From a virus: a stretch of DNA of 46,090 nucleotides. Position numbers and translations under genes: made by a program. The notes under the pieces are model-generated. The model ran no database searches. It had not been told where the DNA came from and saw nothing but the letters and a program-made list of their open reading frames with translations. The stretch is taken from the IMG/VR virus record IMGVR_UViG_3300008450_000069, positions 1-46,090 of that record; one strand, given 5' to 3'. This document shows, one piece after another, positions 38,652 through 46,090 of the stretch. Numbering within the stretch: the first letter of the stretch is position 1; each line of letters begins with the position of its first letter.

Positions 38652-40496
38652 TTAGTAAATACCTATTGCAATAACTGATACTGCCGCATTGCCGCTGCTG
38701 TTTATAAACGACAGTTGACGAAACGTGGCTGCAGACTGAGAGTTGCCAGACGGTCCACAAGATACCCAAGCGTTAATACCGTCTTGCACAGTGCCACTGA
38801 CAGAAGGCGTGCCGTTAAACGCCTGTGGGTACGTCCATGTTTTCTGCGGTCCTACAAATCCTCCGCCTAGCGCGGCATTAGTAGAGTCGCATACTATTGT
38901 GTTCCAGCAGATTTGCACACCTGCGTCGCCTCCTGTTGCAATACGCAACCATCCGCCGTTAGCGTTGCTGCCAGAAGTTACGCCCAAGCCTGACAGAGCA
39001 GAAGGTTTGCCTGTAGCGGCCAATATGCTGACCATGAAAGGCGTCAACGTAGCTAAGGTTGCTCCAGATGGGCCAGTAAACATTGGGATAGTGTTAGCTA
39101 CAGGACCTAGCCCCATCATGGCTCTGGTGGCCGCAGTAGTTATAAACTGCGATACGCCTGCAGCAGTCCACACCATAACGTTGTTATTCTCTGGCGTTAA
39201 CGTGTTAATGCGAGTTAAGGCATCGCCTAGCGCAGCGCCACCGCCACCGCTGGCTGCAATAGTAATACCATCAGCAGCTTCAGTAAGGGTTATATTTGCA
39301 CCTTGAACTAGCCGCTTAACACCTATAGTATTGCCTACTTTAGCTTTTAACAGCGTGGCACCTACTGTACCAGCGTTTGCGTAAATGGTGGGTTCTAGAA
39401 TAACAGAGTTTCCAGAAGCTGTTATGGCAATATTTGCAGCGTCACTGGCTTTTAACCTGCGGAAGTAATACGTGTCTACTGCCGTAAACATTAATGGCGA
39501 ACCATCTGTATCAGGCCCGGCGTTATTTATAGCCGTAAACGAGCCGCCTCCACCGCTGCCGCCGTTAACGGCTGCTGCGCCACTACCAACCATAGGTATA
39601 GGCAAGTACTGTGTTGTATTGCCGTCGTTAAACGTGAATACAAGCTCCATTGTTTCAAAGTTAGCGTAGGTAGTGCCAGGTACTAGCGTAGCCGGCAAGC
39701 TGTTAGAGTACACAATGCCGTTGCCAGAACCACCGCCGCCTGTTGCGTTTATAGTTATGGCTGAACCAGTTACGTCAAAAGTAACGTTAGTGCCGGGCAG
39801 TAGACCTTTGATGCGATGGTCTTGATTAGTAGACCCTAAGGCCACTAAAGAATTAGTTGGGTCTGCTGTATTAAATGTGCTATAGCCGCCACTGCCGCCG
39901 GCAGAAGCTCCTGAAGCTCCGCCACCATACATCGGTATAGCTAGATATTGAGAAGAGTCAACATCTGCGAAACTATACACCAGCTCCATTGTTTCGAAGT
40001 TAGCATAAGTATCTTCCGGCTTTATAACGGCTGGCAGTGTATTACTGTAGATAATGCCGCCAGAAGTAGGAGTAGGGTCAACACCGCCGCCACCGCCGCC
40101 ACCCGCAAGGATGTCCCACTTACCCGTGTTGCTGATGTCATCAGTGCTGCTAATTATGTATGGAGTTACGCCTTTGTACCGCGCTATGGTATTACCTTGA
40201 ATTACATAACGATTAGTTTCAGTAAGCGTTACACCTGGCACAAAACTATAAGGCCTGATGTCTACTGCTTCTTGCCACGTTCCATTAACATAATCGTACT
40301 GCACGCTGCCTGCACGCACTCTAGGGTACTTTGTAGGGTCAACAGAAGCTAACTCAGCCGCCGTAGCTATACCTAAGGGAATGTCTAAACGATGAAGTGT
40401 ATACACCTCACCATCGCGCAACTGCTCTACCGTGCCCACTCCATGGGCTAAGTCTTCGGCTGTAGCAAGCTGCTTTATTACGTTTTTAGCTACCAT
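38652..40496 (-). CDS. main tail fibre, 614 aa, with duplicated module
   Basis: GGGAG precedes the ATG. N-terminal ~75-residue domain shared with the 202-aa protein at 33294. A duplicated module occurs: residues about 148-193 (IIYSNTLPAVIKPEDTYANF) and about 264-310 (IVYSNSLPATLVPGTTYANF), both continuing ETMELV(Y/F). Gly-rich linkers join them. The C-terminal ~130 residues (WLRIATGGDAGVQICWNTIV; TWTYPQAFNGTPSVSG) match a common phage fibre tip. Role: host recognition. Confidence 0.78.
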   Translation of the reverse strand: MVAKNVIKQLATAEDLAHGVGTVEQLRDGEVYTLHRLDIPLGIATAAELASVDPTKYPRVRAGSVQYDYVNGTWQEAVDIRPYSFVPGVTLTETNRYVIQGNTIARYKGVTPYIISSTDDISNTGKWDILAGGGGGGGVDPTPTSGGIIYSNTLPAVIKPEDTYANFETMELVYSFADVDSSQYLAIPMYGGGASGASAGGSGGYSTFNTADPTNSLVALGSTNQDHRIKGLLPGTNVTFDVTGSAITINATGGGGSGNGIVYSNSLPATLVPGTTYANFETMELVFTFNDGNTTQYLPIPMVGSGAAAVNGGSGGGGSFTAINNAGPDTDGSPLMFTAVDTYYFRRLKASDAANIAITASGNSVILEPTIYANAGTVGATLLKAKVGNTIGVKRLVQGANITLTEAADGITIAASGGGGAALGDALTRINTLTPENNNVMVWTAAGVSQFITTAATRAMMGLGPVANTIPMFTGPSGATLATLTPFMVSILAATGKPSALSGLGVTSGSNANGGWLRIATGGDAGVQICWNTIVCDSTNAALGGGFVGPQKTWTYPQAFNGTPSVSGTVQDGINAWVSCGPSGNSQSAATFRQLSFINSSGNAAVSVIAIGIY

Positions 40497-40806
40497 TATT
40501 ACCGTCTCCCTTACCGAAGAATCTTGTTTCTAGGATGTATATTGCTCGGCCACCCATGTGACCGGCAATGCCCGTAAGCGCGGCCGTCAACGGATATGAT
40601 ACATCATTTGCAGCGCAGGCGTAAGCAGTTATTAGTCCTGCAAAACCGCTAATTGCCCATTCACCCAATAGTTCTACAAAACTGAAAGTCATTTTATAGC
40701 GCTTAAGTCTTGATAGATAGTTCACAGTGCCTCCCCAGGCGGCTAAAGCTACAAACCAGAATAGACTTGCAACTTCAGCTAAAGCCTTTGTAAAGTCGTC
40801 AAACAT
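40486..40806 (-). CDS. holin (LydA / superfamily III-like), 106 aa
   Basis: AGGAG lies before the ATG. Three hydrophobic helices: VASLFWFVALAAWGGTVNYL (residues 12-31), WAISGFAGLITAYACA (about 50-65) and LTAALTGIAGHMGGRAIYIL (about 73-92); charged C-terminus. The topology and the WG...YL pattern fit LydA-type holins that open the inner membrane at lysis. It lies between the ejection-type protein and the fibre genes. Confidence 0.75.
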   Translation of the reverse strand: MFDDFTKALAEVASLFWFVALAAWGGTVNYLSRLKRYKMTFSFVELLGEWAISGFAGLITAYACAANDVSYPLTAALTGIAGHMGGRAIYILETRFFGKGDGNNGS

Positions 40807-40815
40807 GCAATACTC

Positions 40816-43800
40816 CTATTTCAATAAGCGTACTTTGTCACTTCCGTATTGTACTGCTTTAAAGCCGTAACGCTTCAACGCGATGTCCAAAGCCGCTTTG
40901 CTGTCTACCGTAAGGCCTTCTGCGTCCGCGACACTCTTAACCACGGCTGGACTAGCAATCCGGTGAGCCGGTATTTCCATTGCAGCATCACCTGTGCCAG
41001 TCGAGCTAAGGATATTGCCGTTACCGTAAACCGGAATCTTTGTACCTGAGCTATCCATGCCACGCGCGATGGCTTCTGCTTGCTCGCGTTGGACAGACAG
41101 TATAGCTTCATCAACACCTACAGTGTCTTTAGCCGCTTCTTTAAGCGCGCCTACAGTTTTGGCGTTAAGCGGCTTTTCCAGAAAGTCGGCTGTCAATTTG
41201 ATAAGCGCAATCTCGCGGCTAGCTTTTGACCCTGGAATGCTCTGCTTAACTTTGTTGAACACAGTTGAAGCAATCTCGTACTTGGCCCGCACTACTGGGT
41301 CCGCAGTCAGGTAACTCTGGAATTGCGGTACTTGCATCATGCCACTGTGCTTAGACAGCATGACATCATTTTTAAACGTGTCTGCTAACTGAGTTATAGC
41401 TTCTTTCATCTGGCGACCGTGGTCTGACACAAAGCTACGCGCAGCTAAGTCTTCCGCAAACATAGGGAATTGCACCGCGTTCATGCCGCCAGAGTCTCCT
41501 GCCGTGTACTTCTTAGCCAACGTATTAAGCATATCAGCTTCAGCTAATTCGCGCATTGGCTTAGGTAGAACAGCCATGACGTTTTCATATGTGCCGTCAA
41601 TAGAGACACTGTGCTTAAGTAGCGCGCTGCTGACTAAGTTAGGCGTAACGCCAGGGCGGTTAAGTAGTTTTACTAAGCCGTTCTTCTCCAGCCCTTTCAT
41701 TTGGCTATACTTAGCTCTAGCTAATGAGTAATTGTCGAGCCACTCTTGTGGCTTTGGCATTACAAAGCGCGCGCCAGACTCAATGCGCGCATCGATGCTC
41801 TGAATAACGTTGTCCACCGCTTTGAAGTCTTTAGCGTTAACAATTCGGTTGTTGAACCGGAAGTCGTTCACCACCTGGCGTAACTCTAGCAAATCAGCAA
41901 AAGTACGACCGTCTGCGTACTTGCGTGCCTGGTTTAGGCGCAGTAAGAATTTTTCGCGCACCGCAGGGCTAGCAATATTGTCAGTAAGGCTTTCTAGAAC
42001 TGGCATAACCGCAGTCTTGTCAAAGTTAAACTTATAGTATTTAGCGCGAGGTGCCGAAGCAGCCTGCATCTTGACATCGCCGTAGAACTTCTTAACCTCG
42101 TTAGTGTACGCCGTAAAATCTTCTTTCAGCACGCGCGCAGTGTTGTCCGTGCCTGCGCTGTTAATTTCTGTCTGCAGCTGTTTAGCTCTGCTATCGATAC
42201 CGCGAACAACCGACCGGCTAGCGGTTGAGTCAATCGACGACGCGGCTCTAACTAAGTCTTCTGCGCCTGGTAGCGTAGTAGCAACTGCAGTAATTTCTTT
42301 CTGCGCGCGCGTCATGCCTTTTGTGTCGACCAGCTGTTCAAAGCGCTCTACAACTTCGTTAATCTCATCATCAGTAAGAAACATGGTTTCACGCAATGCT
42401 TTGCGCGCGCCTTCGCTATTACCGTCCAGGATAAAATCTTTAGCTCGCACAGCGCCTTTCCACAACGCTCCACCAGCTTTGTACAAGCCTGCACCTACTA
42501 CTTCACCGTAAGCTGCAGCTTCAGCCGCGGTTAGAGCTTTATGCGCCGCAATCTCAGCACTCATTTCTTCTTGCAGCTGCATAGAACTGTAGATATAGTC
42601 TAGCTGTGTGCCAGCGGCAGCGCCTACAACACCGCCGGCCAGTGCGCCAGCTGCCGTGCCTATAGCTTTATTTAACGGAGAAACGCCACCTGCTGCAGAA
42701 CCAGCGCGCGCACCAGCGATAGCTCCACCGATGCCGCCAATAGTTTCACCTTTAGCAGCTGCAATTTCACGTAAGAAGCCTGGTGTAACAACCTGAGGAC
42801 CGCTCTCAGTCATCATTGTCCATTCTTCACCATCAAAGTCGAACTGTAAGCCACGTTCTGCGCCAAGCGCTTTAATATTTGCAATTGCTGCTTCTTCAGT
42901 AGCCGCAGCAGAATTAACTGCTTCTTGACTACCAAAGAATGACGCTATTCTAGTAGTGACAGAAGACATGTCAGGGCGAATAACTTGTAAGTTAGCTAAT
43001 AACTCGTCGGCAGGCAGCGTATTGCCGCTAGTTATAGCTTCTACAGCTTGCTGTTTTTCTGGCGTAGGCATACCTGTATCAGCTTTACGCGGAGTGCCAT
43101 CAGCTTTAACTAAGTTCTCGGCTTCTTGCACAGGTTTAGCTTGCCGAGTCTCTAGAAACGCTTTAATCTCTTCGTCCGTATAGCCTGCGTCTTTTGCGGC
43201 TTTAATCTGCGCTTGCTGCGCATTAGCTTCAGCAATCTCGTCTTCGCCAAAACCCTGCTCGCGCATGTAAGACGAGACTTCGTCTTGAGAGTAGCCTTGC
43301 TCATACGCCATGTACGCAGCTAAGCCGCCGCCAGCAGAATACAGTTTAAAGTCAGCTTTTGTTTCAGGGCCGAACTTGATAACGGCGTACTCAATACCGT
43401 CTTTGTTTTCAACCTTGAATTCGCTGTTAGTTTGCTTAGCTAACTTTTGCGCCAACGGACTGACGTAAGTTTCATACCACTTCTGCACGCCGTTACCGCG
43501 AACCATGTCGTCAATTGAGGCTCTCTGCGTGCCTTGCACCTGCTGAATGAACTCATTACCTGTGCGCATTGCTTCAATAGATTCTTGCACGTAATTGCCA
43601 AACTCGCCGGTGTCGAAGTTCCCGTCTAGCAGGTCCACCAGCTCTTCGTAAGATTCTTCGCTTTGGTTGCTAGCCACATCGTCAAATAGCAAAGCAGCAC
43701 GCTGTGGATTGCTAAACCTGTACGTCACTTCTTCAGCTAGCGCTTGGCCATTTGCATCTAAGTTGTGGCGCACATAGTAGTCGTTAATGCTACGCATTAA

Positions 43801-45144
43801 ACTAATTGGAGACGCGTCGCCTACATCTTGAGCATTCTCAATAGCTAGTCGTACTGCTTCTTGCTCAACACCTGGAAACATCCGCTCAACATTTTGGCTT
43901 AGCACAAGGCGTTCTGCGTACGGCATTCTTCCCGCGTTGACTACAGCGTCCAGCGCTGTGGCCAACTGCGCTCTGCCCGCGTCGTCAAATTCGGGTAGCC
44001 GGGCGCCTACTTTGCGGCCTTCAACAACTGCGTTTTTAATAGGAATAGCAATCTGCTGTTTGCCTTCGGCTATAGCAGTCATAATCTCGTTCTCTAAGCC
44101 TTTACGAGTCCATGAGGTTTCCCAGGGCGCAACTTTGTCTTTAACGTACTCTGACACAATAGCGGTACCAGAAAGGCCGCTTCGCTTGGCTGCAATAGCG
44201 TCGTCTGCAAAAGTTTCTGGTATAGGGCCTAGTGAACTTCTAGCCGCGTTATAAAGGTTTTTTCGCATAGTAGCGCGAGCTTGCTCAGAAAACTGTTCTT
44301 CATGCTCTAGCATGTACTGAGGCATAGAGTCTAGCACTTCCGCGAAAGACCGTGCAGCAGTAGGCAATTTAGCAAACGCTACAATTTCATCAGCCTGCGC
44401 GCCTGCTTTAAGCCGGTCTTTAAGCCACCGCTTATCCTCTTTGTTGTTTATAGCTAAAGTGTGAGCAATTTCATGAACTCTGTCCTCAAGTCCAGCAATC
44501 GCAATGTAGTCTGACTGGGCGTCTGCCGGTACGTTGCGACTCGCGAACTCTTCGGCGTAGTCCGCCAGTCTAGCTTCTTTAGGCTTATTAAGCCAGGCTA
44601 CGCTGTCTGCCACTTTTTGCGCAGCTTCTGCTGCTATAGGGCGTAGCATAATGTTTTTCTTATGCTGGTGTAAGTCTGACTGAATTTCAGCGACTACGCG
44701 TGTGTCCTGATTGCCGATTAAATCGTCGTATACACGTGTGTGCATCAGGTAATCAGCTTCAGGAAAGTGCGTAGAACCGCTTAGCACACCTTCGGGGTGC
44801 GAAAACTGGTAAACGCGCTCACGATACTGACTTTCTTGCTTGTCGATAGTTCTAGGCAAAATGCGACCAAACTTAGTAGGGAAGTCAGCAAACTCGCCAC
44901 CTTTGTACTCTTTAAGGCTAAACTCGTCTAACCGTGCCATTGAGTCAATAGCCTGCAAGTCGCGCTTAGACACTTTGCCTTCCTTGTTGATTAGACGAGG
45001 TTGCAATACGCCAATACCTGACAACTCAATTTCTTCGTCTTTTACACCTGCTTTCTTAAGCGCAGGACGCAGCTGGGCAGGTTTAATCGCGTCTGGCAAA
45101 GCATCGACAGCTTCGGATAATGCTGACTTAAGTAAAATGCTCAT
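40816..45144 (-). CDS. large internal virion / polyvalent-type ejection protein, 1442 aa
   Basis: Probably ejected with the DNA (T7 gp16-like in role). N-terminal ~400 residues carry RERVYQFSHPEGV, THFPEADYLMHTRVYDD and VVAEIQSDLHQHKK (about residues 107-163), a module found in large polyvalent proteins of phages and plasmids; W-ETSWTRKGLENEIMTAI (about 345-365) is a partner motif. The middle holds an acidic helical region (about 620-690) and Gly/Ala-rich membrane-type helices (ETIGGIGGAIAGARAGSAAG; about 795-850). The C-terminal 550 residues are helical. No lytic transglycosylase motif is evident. TAATG overlap with the portal stop. Confidence 0.75.
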   Translation of the reverse strand: MSILLKSALSEAVDALPDAIKPAQLRPALKKAGVKDEEIELSGIGVLQPRLINKEGKVSKRDLQAIDSMARLDEFSLKEYKGGEFADFPTKFGRILPRTIDKQESQYRERVYQFSHPEGVLSGSTHFPEADYLMHTRVYDDLIGNQDTRVVAEIQSDLHQHKKNIMLRPIAAEAAQKVADSVAWLNKPKEARLADYAEEFASRNVPADAQSDYIAIAGLEDRVHEIAHTLAINNKEDKRWLKDRLKAGAQADEIVAFAKLPTAARSFAEVLDSMPQYMLEHEEQFSEQARATMRKNLYNAARSSLGPIPETFADDAIAAKRSGLSGTAIVSEYVKDKVAPWETSWTRKGLENEIMTAIAEGKQQIAIPIKNAVVEGRKVGARLPEFDDAGRAQLATALDAVVNAGRMPYAERLVLSQNVERMFPGVEQEAVRLAIENAQDVGDASPISLMRSINDYYVRHNLDANGQALAEEVTYRFSNPQRAALLFDDVASNQSEESYEELVDLLDGNFDTGEFGNYVQESIEAMRTGNEFIQQVQGTQRASIDDMVRGNGVQKWYETYVSPLAQKLAKQTNSEFKVENKDGIEYAVIKFGPETKADFKLYSAGGGLAAYMAYEQGYSQDEVSSYMREQGFGEDEIAEANAQQAQIKAAKDAGYTDEEIKAFLETRQAKPVQEAENLVKADGTPRKADTGMPTPEKQQAVEAITSGNTLPADELLANLQVIRPDMSSVTTRIASFFGSQEAVNSAAATEEAAIANIKALGAERGLQFDFDGEEWTMMTESGPQVVTPGFLREIAAAKGETIGGIGGAIAGARAGSAAGGVSPLNKAIGTAAGALAGGVVGAAAGTQLDYIYSSMQLQEEMSAEIAAHKALTAAEAAAYGEVVGAGLYKAGGALWKGAVRAKDFILDGNSEGARKALRETMFLTDDEINEVVERFEQLVDTKGMTRAQKEITAVATTLPGAEDLVRAASSIDSTASRSVVRGIDSRAKQLQTEINSAGTDNTARVLKEDFTAYTNEVKKFYGDVKMQAASAPRAKYYKFNFDKTAVMPVLESLTDNIASPAVREKFLLRLNQARKYADGRTFADLLELRQVVNDFRFNNRIVNAKDFKAVDNVIQSIDARIESGARFVMPKPQEWLDNYSLARAKYSQMKGLEKNGLVKLLNRPGVTPNLVSSALLKHSVSIDGTYENVMAVLPKPMRELAEADMLNTLAKKYTAGDSGGMNAVQFPMFAEDLAARSFVSDHGRQMKEAITQLADTFKNDVMLSKHSGMMQVPQFQSYLTADPVVRAKYEIASTVFNKVKQSIPGSKASREIALIKLTADFLEKPLNAKTVGALKEAAKDTVGVDEAILSVQREQAEAIARGMDSSGTKIPVYGNGNILSSTGTGDAAMEIPAHRIASPAVVKSVADAEGLTVDSKAALDIALKRYGFKAVQYGSDKVRLLK

Positions 45145-46090
45145 TATTCAACCCCTTCGTTTGTATTTGTTGGTAGCTTTAAGCCACGGCTTTTTGGAGT
45201 TGCTCCGCCACCGCCTTGTGCCATCACTGATGCTTGCTCTTGAGCCTGGGGATTACCACCAAGCATTGCAGCAGTCTCAGCTAACACGCGAGCAATGTCA
45301 GGGCTGTACTTAGTTTTCATAGACTTCATGGTGAGCTCACCCATCTTAAAGAAGCCCGCAGGATTAACCTGAGCCATCATTTGACCAATCTGTCCAGACA
45401 TCATAGTTTCAAGCAGTAGCTGCGCTTTCTCGTCTTCGTCGTTATACGGAGCAGCAGTGACGTCAATTTCAAATTCCGTATAGCTAATATCAGTACCTTC
45501 AGTAGACACTGGCGCAAAGATATAATCGCCTTGCTCGTTAGTTACCGGCTCCATAGTTGCCGGGTCCAGCTGTGGAACCAGTATAGGCTTCATCTGCGGC
45601 GTGCCGTCGGGATTCACGCCTACCTGGCGCATCATAGGCTGGTGTAGCTCAATCCAACGCTGACCTACTACCTCGTCCGCAATGCGCATGACATGGTGCG
45701 CTGTATAGTACTGCTGAGCTAAACCTGCAATATCTTCGCCGAGCAGCGTGTAAAAATGCTTAATGCGGTTAGACACATAGTGCAGCGCCATTACAGCGGC
45801 GTTCTGCTGTAATTTAACTTTACGACCTGAATCAGACGCAAAAGCCATGCCTAAGAAGCTATCATTAATGCCTAACACTTGTTGCACGCGGTCCAAAGCT
45901 CGGTCAATAATCGTGTACTGGTCTTGTAGCTCTCGACTAAACTTTTCCACTTGTATGCCGCTAAGTGTCAACACAGGCACAACAGAGTTAACTCGATTGT
46001 ACAAGCTTGTGAACTCGTCTAAATCTTCTACTGCGCCGTTTTCTACGAACACTTTCTCAGAGTTCGCCATCAACGCAATAGATATAACTG
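45144..46090 (-). CDS. portal protein, C-terminal part (continues from 1-1000)
   Basis: Second part of the 610-aa portal. From the right end the frame reads on through VPVLTLSGIQVEKFSRELQD, HHVMRIADEVVGQRWIELHQ and ends with a flexible, Gln/Gly-rich tail (GGGGATPKSRGLKLPTNTN). The ATG at 46073 that opens an isolated 309-codon frame is internal, as shown by the continuous frame from base 1000. The stop TAA overlaps the start of the 1442-aa gene by one base. Confidence 0.85.
   Translation of the reverse strand, partial: VISIALMANSEKVFVENGAVEDLDEFTSLYNRVNSVVPVLTLSGIQVEKFSRELQDQYTIIDRALDRVQQVLGINDSFLGMAFASDSGRKVKLQQNAAVMALHYVSNRIKHFYTLLGEDIAGLAQQYYTAHHVMRIADEVVGQRWIELHQPMMRQVGVNPDGTPQMKPILVPQLDPATMEPVTNEQGDYIFAPVSTEGTDISYTEFEIDVTAAPYNDEDEKAQLLLETMMSGQIGQMMAQVNPAGFFKMGELTMKSMKTKYSPDIARVLAETAAMLGGNPQAQEQASVMAQGGGGATPKSRGLKLPTNTNEGVE
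45977..46090. repeat. terminal direct repeat (right copy), assembly overlap
   Basis: Exact copy of bases 1-114, within the portal gene. It indicates a closed circle of 45,976 bp. Confidence 0.93.

Noticed and set aside
38743-39306. 187-codon plus-strand ORF inside the tail fibre gene
   Set aside because: Antisense to Gly-rich fibre codons; Pro/Ala-rich translation typical of a reverse-frame shadow.
45144-46073. Independent 309-codon gene starting at 46073
   Set aside because: The frame is continuous with the sequence from base 1000 to base 1 through the 114-bp overlap, so this is the C-terminal part of the portal gene.
1-46090. Temperate lifestyle
   Set aside because: No integrase, excisionase, partition genes, attachment-site-like repeat or C1-type repressor is seen; small HTH proteins alone are not enough.
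1-46090. T7-like phage with its own RNA polymerase
   Set aside because: No large ORF with T7-type RNA polymerase motifs exists; promoters are host sigma-70-like and replication uses a prim-pol/SF3 protein.

Overview
The window is one complete genome of a lytic, short-tailed (podovirus-type) tailed phage. Its first 114 bases recur exactly as its last 114 bases (1-114 = 45977-46090), so it is a circularly closed assembly of 45,976 bp cut inside the portal gene. I see no integrase, excisionase, C1-type repressor, tRNA, rRNA, phage RNA polymerase or CRISPR. Base composition is moderate, start sites carry Shine-Dalgarno sequences, and the promoters are of the sigma-70 type. The host is therefore a bacterium whose own RNA polymerase transcribes the phage. 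A gammaproteobacterium is plausible, but the sequence does not prove it.

Layout. Two transcription units diverge from a 109-bp control region at 9404-9512. Leftward (minus strand), and through the circle junction, lie the virion and lysis genes. In transcription order these are scaffold, a small protein, major capsid, a beta-rich head protein, a head-tail adaptor, a nozzle/hub-like tail protein, two small proteins, two internal virion proteins, the portal (split by the cut) and a 1442-aa ejection-type protein. They are followed by a holin, a fibre, a beta-helix tailspike, a DUF5675 protein, a lectin-like fibre, small proteins, a second holin-like protein and a second fibre-like protein. Rightward (plus strand) lie a ribbon-helix-helix-like protein, both terminase subunits, and a gene-free stretch of about 900 bp. 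That stretch holds a 16-bp-period repeat array followed by AT-rich DNA (a candidate origin). After it come many small unknown early genes, a regulator, and then replication, repair and nucleotide genes. The two arms converge and overlap at 32689-32726.

How the genes work together. Replication uses a primase-polymerase/SF3 helicase, a Dda-like helicase, a T7 gp2.5-type ssDNA-binding protein, a short family A DNA polymerase with proofreading domain, an ATP-dependent ligase, a RecB/Cas4-like nuclease, a SNF2-like helicase and a VRR-NUC nuclease. A T4 endonuclease V homologue gives UV repair. A three-gene nucleotide cassette (27287-29337) contains a thymidylate-synthase-family enzyme with Asp where true TS has the dUMP-selecting Asn, an all-alpha NTP pyrophosphatase, and a cytidine-deaminase/DUF5664 fusion. 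Together these suggest dCMP-directed (hydroxy)methylation and possibly modified cytosine in the phage DNA.

Most notable beyond ordinary annotation: the Asp-type TS cassette; the iteron-like array; early promoters that carry perfect inverted repeats, including an exact 57-bp promoter duplication; a 67-codon ORF resembling only motif A of a family A polymerase next to the real polymerase gene; no GATC site found on reading the whole window; and an unusual order in which terminase lies on the opposite arm and the portal comes after the tail genes. Everything here is from reading the sequence; no database search was run.
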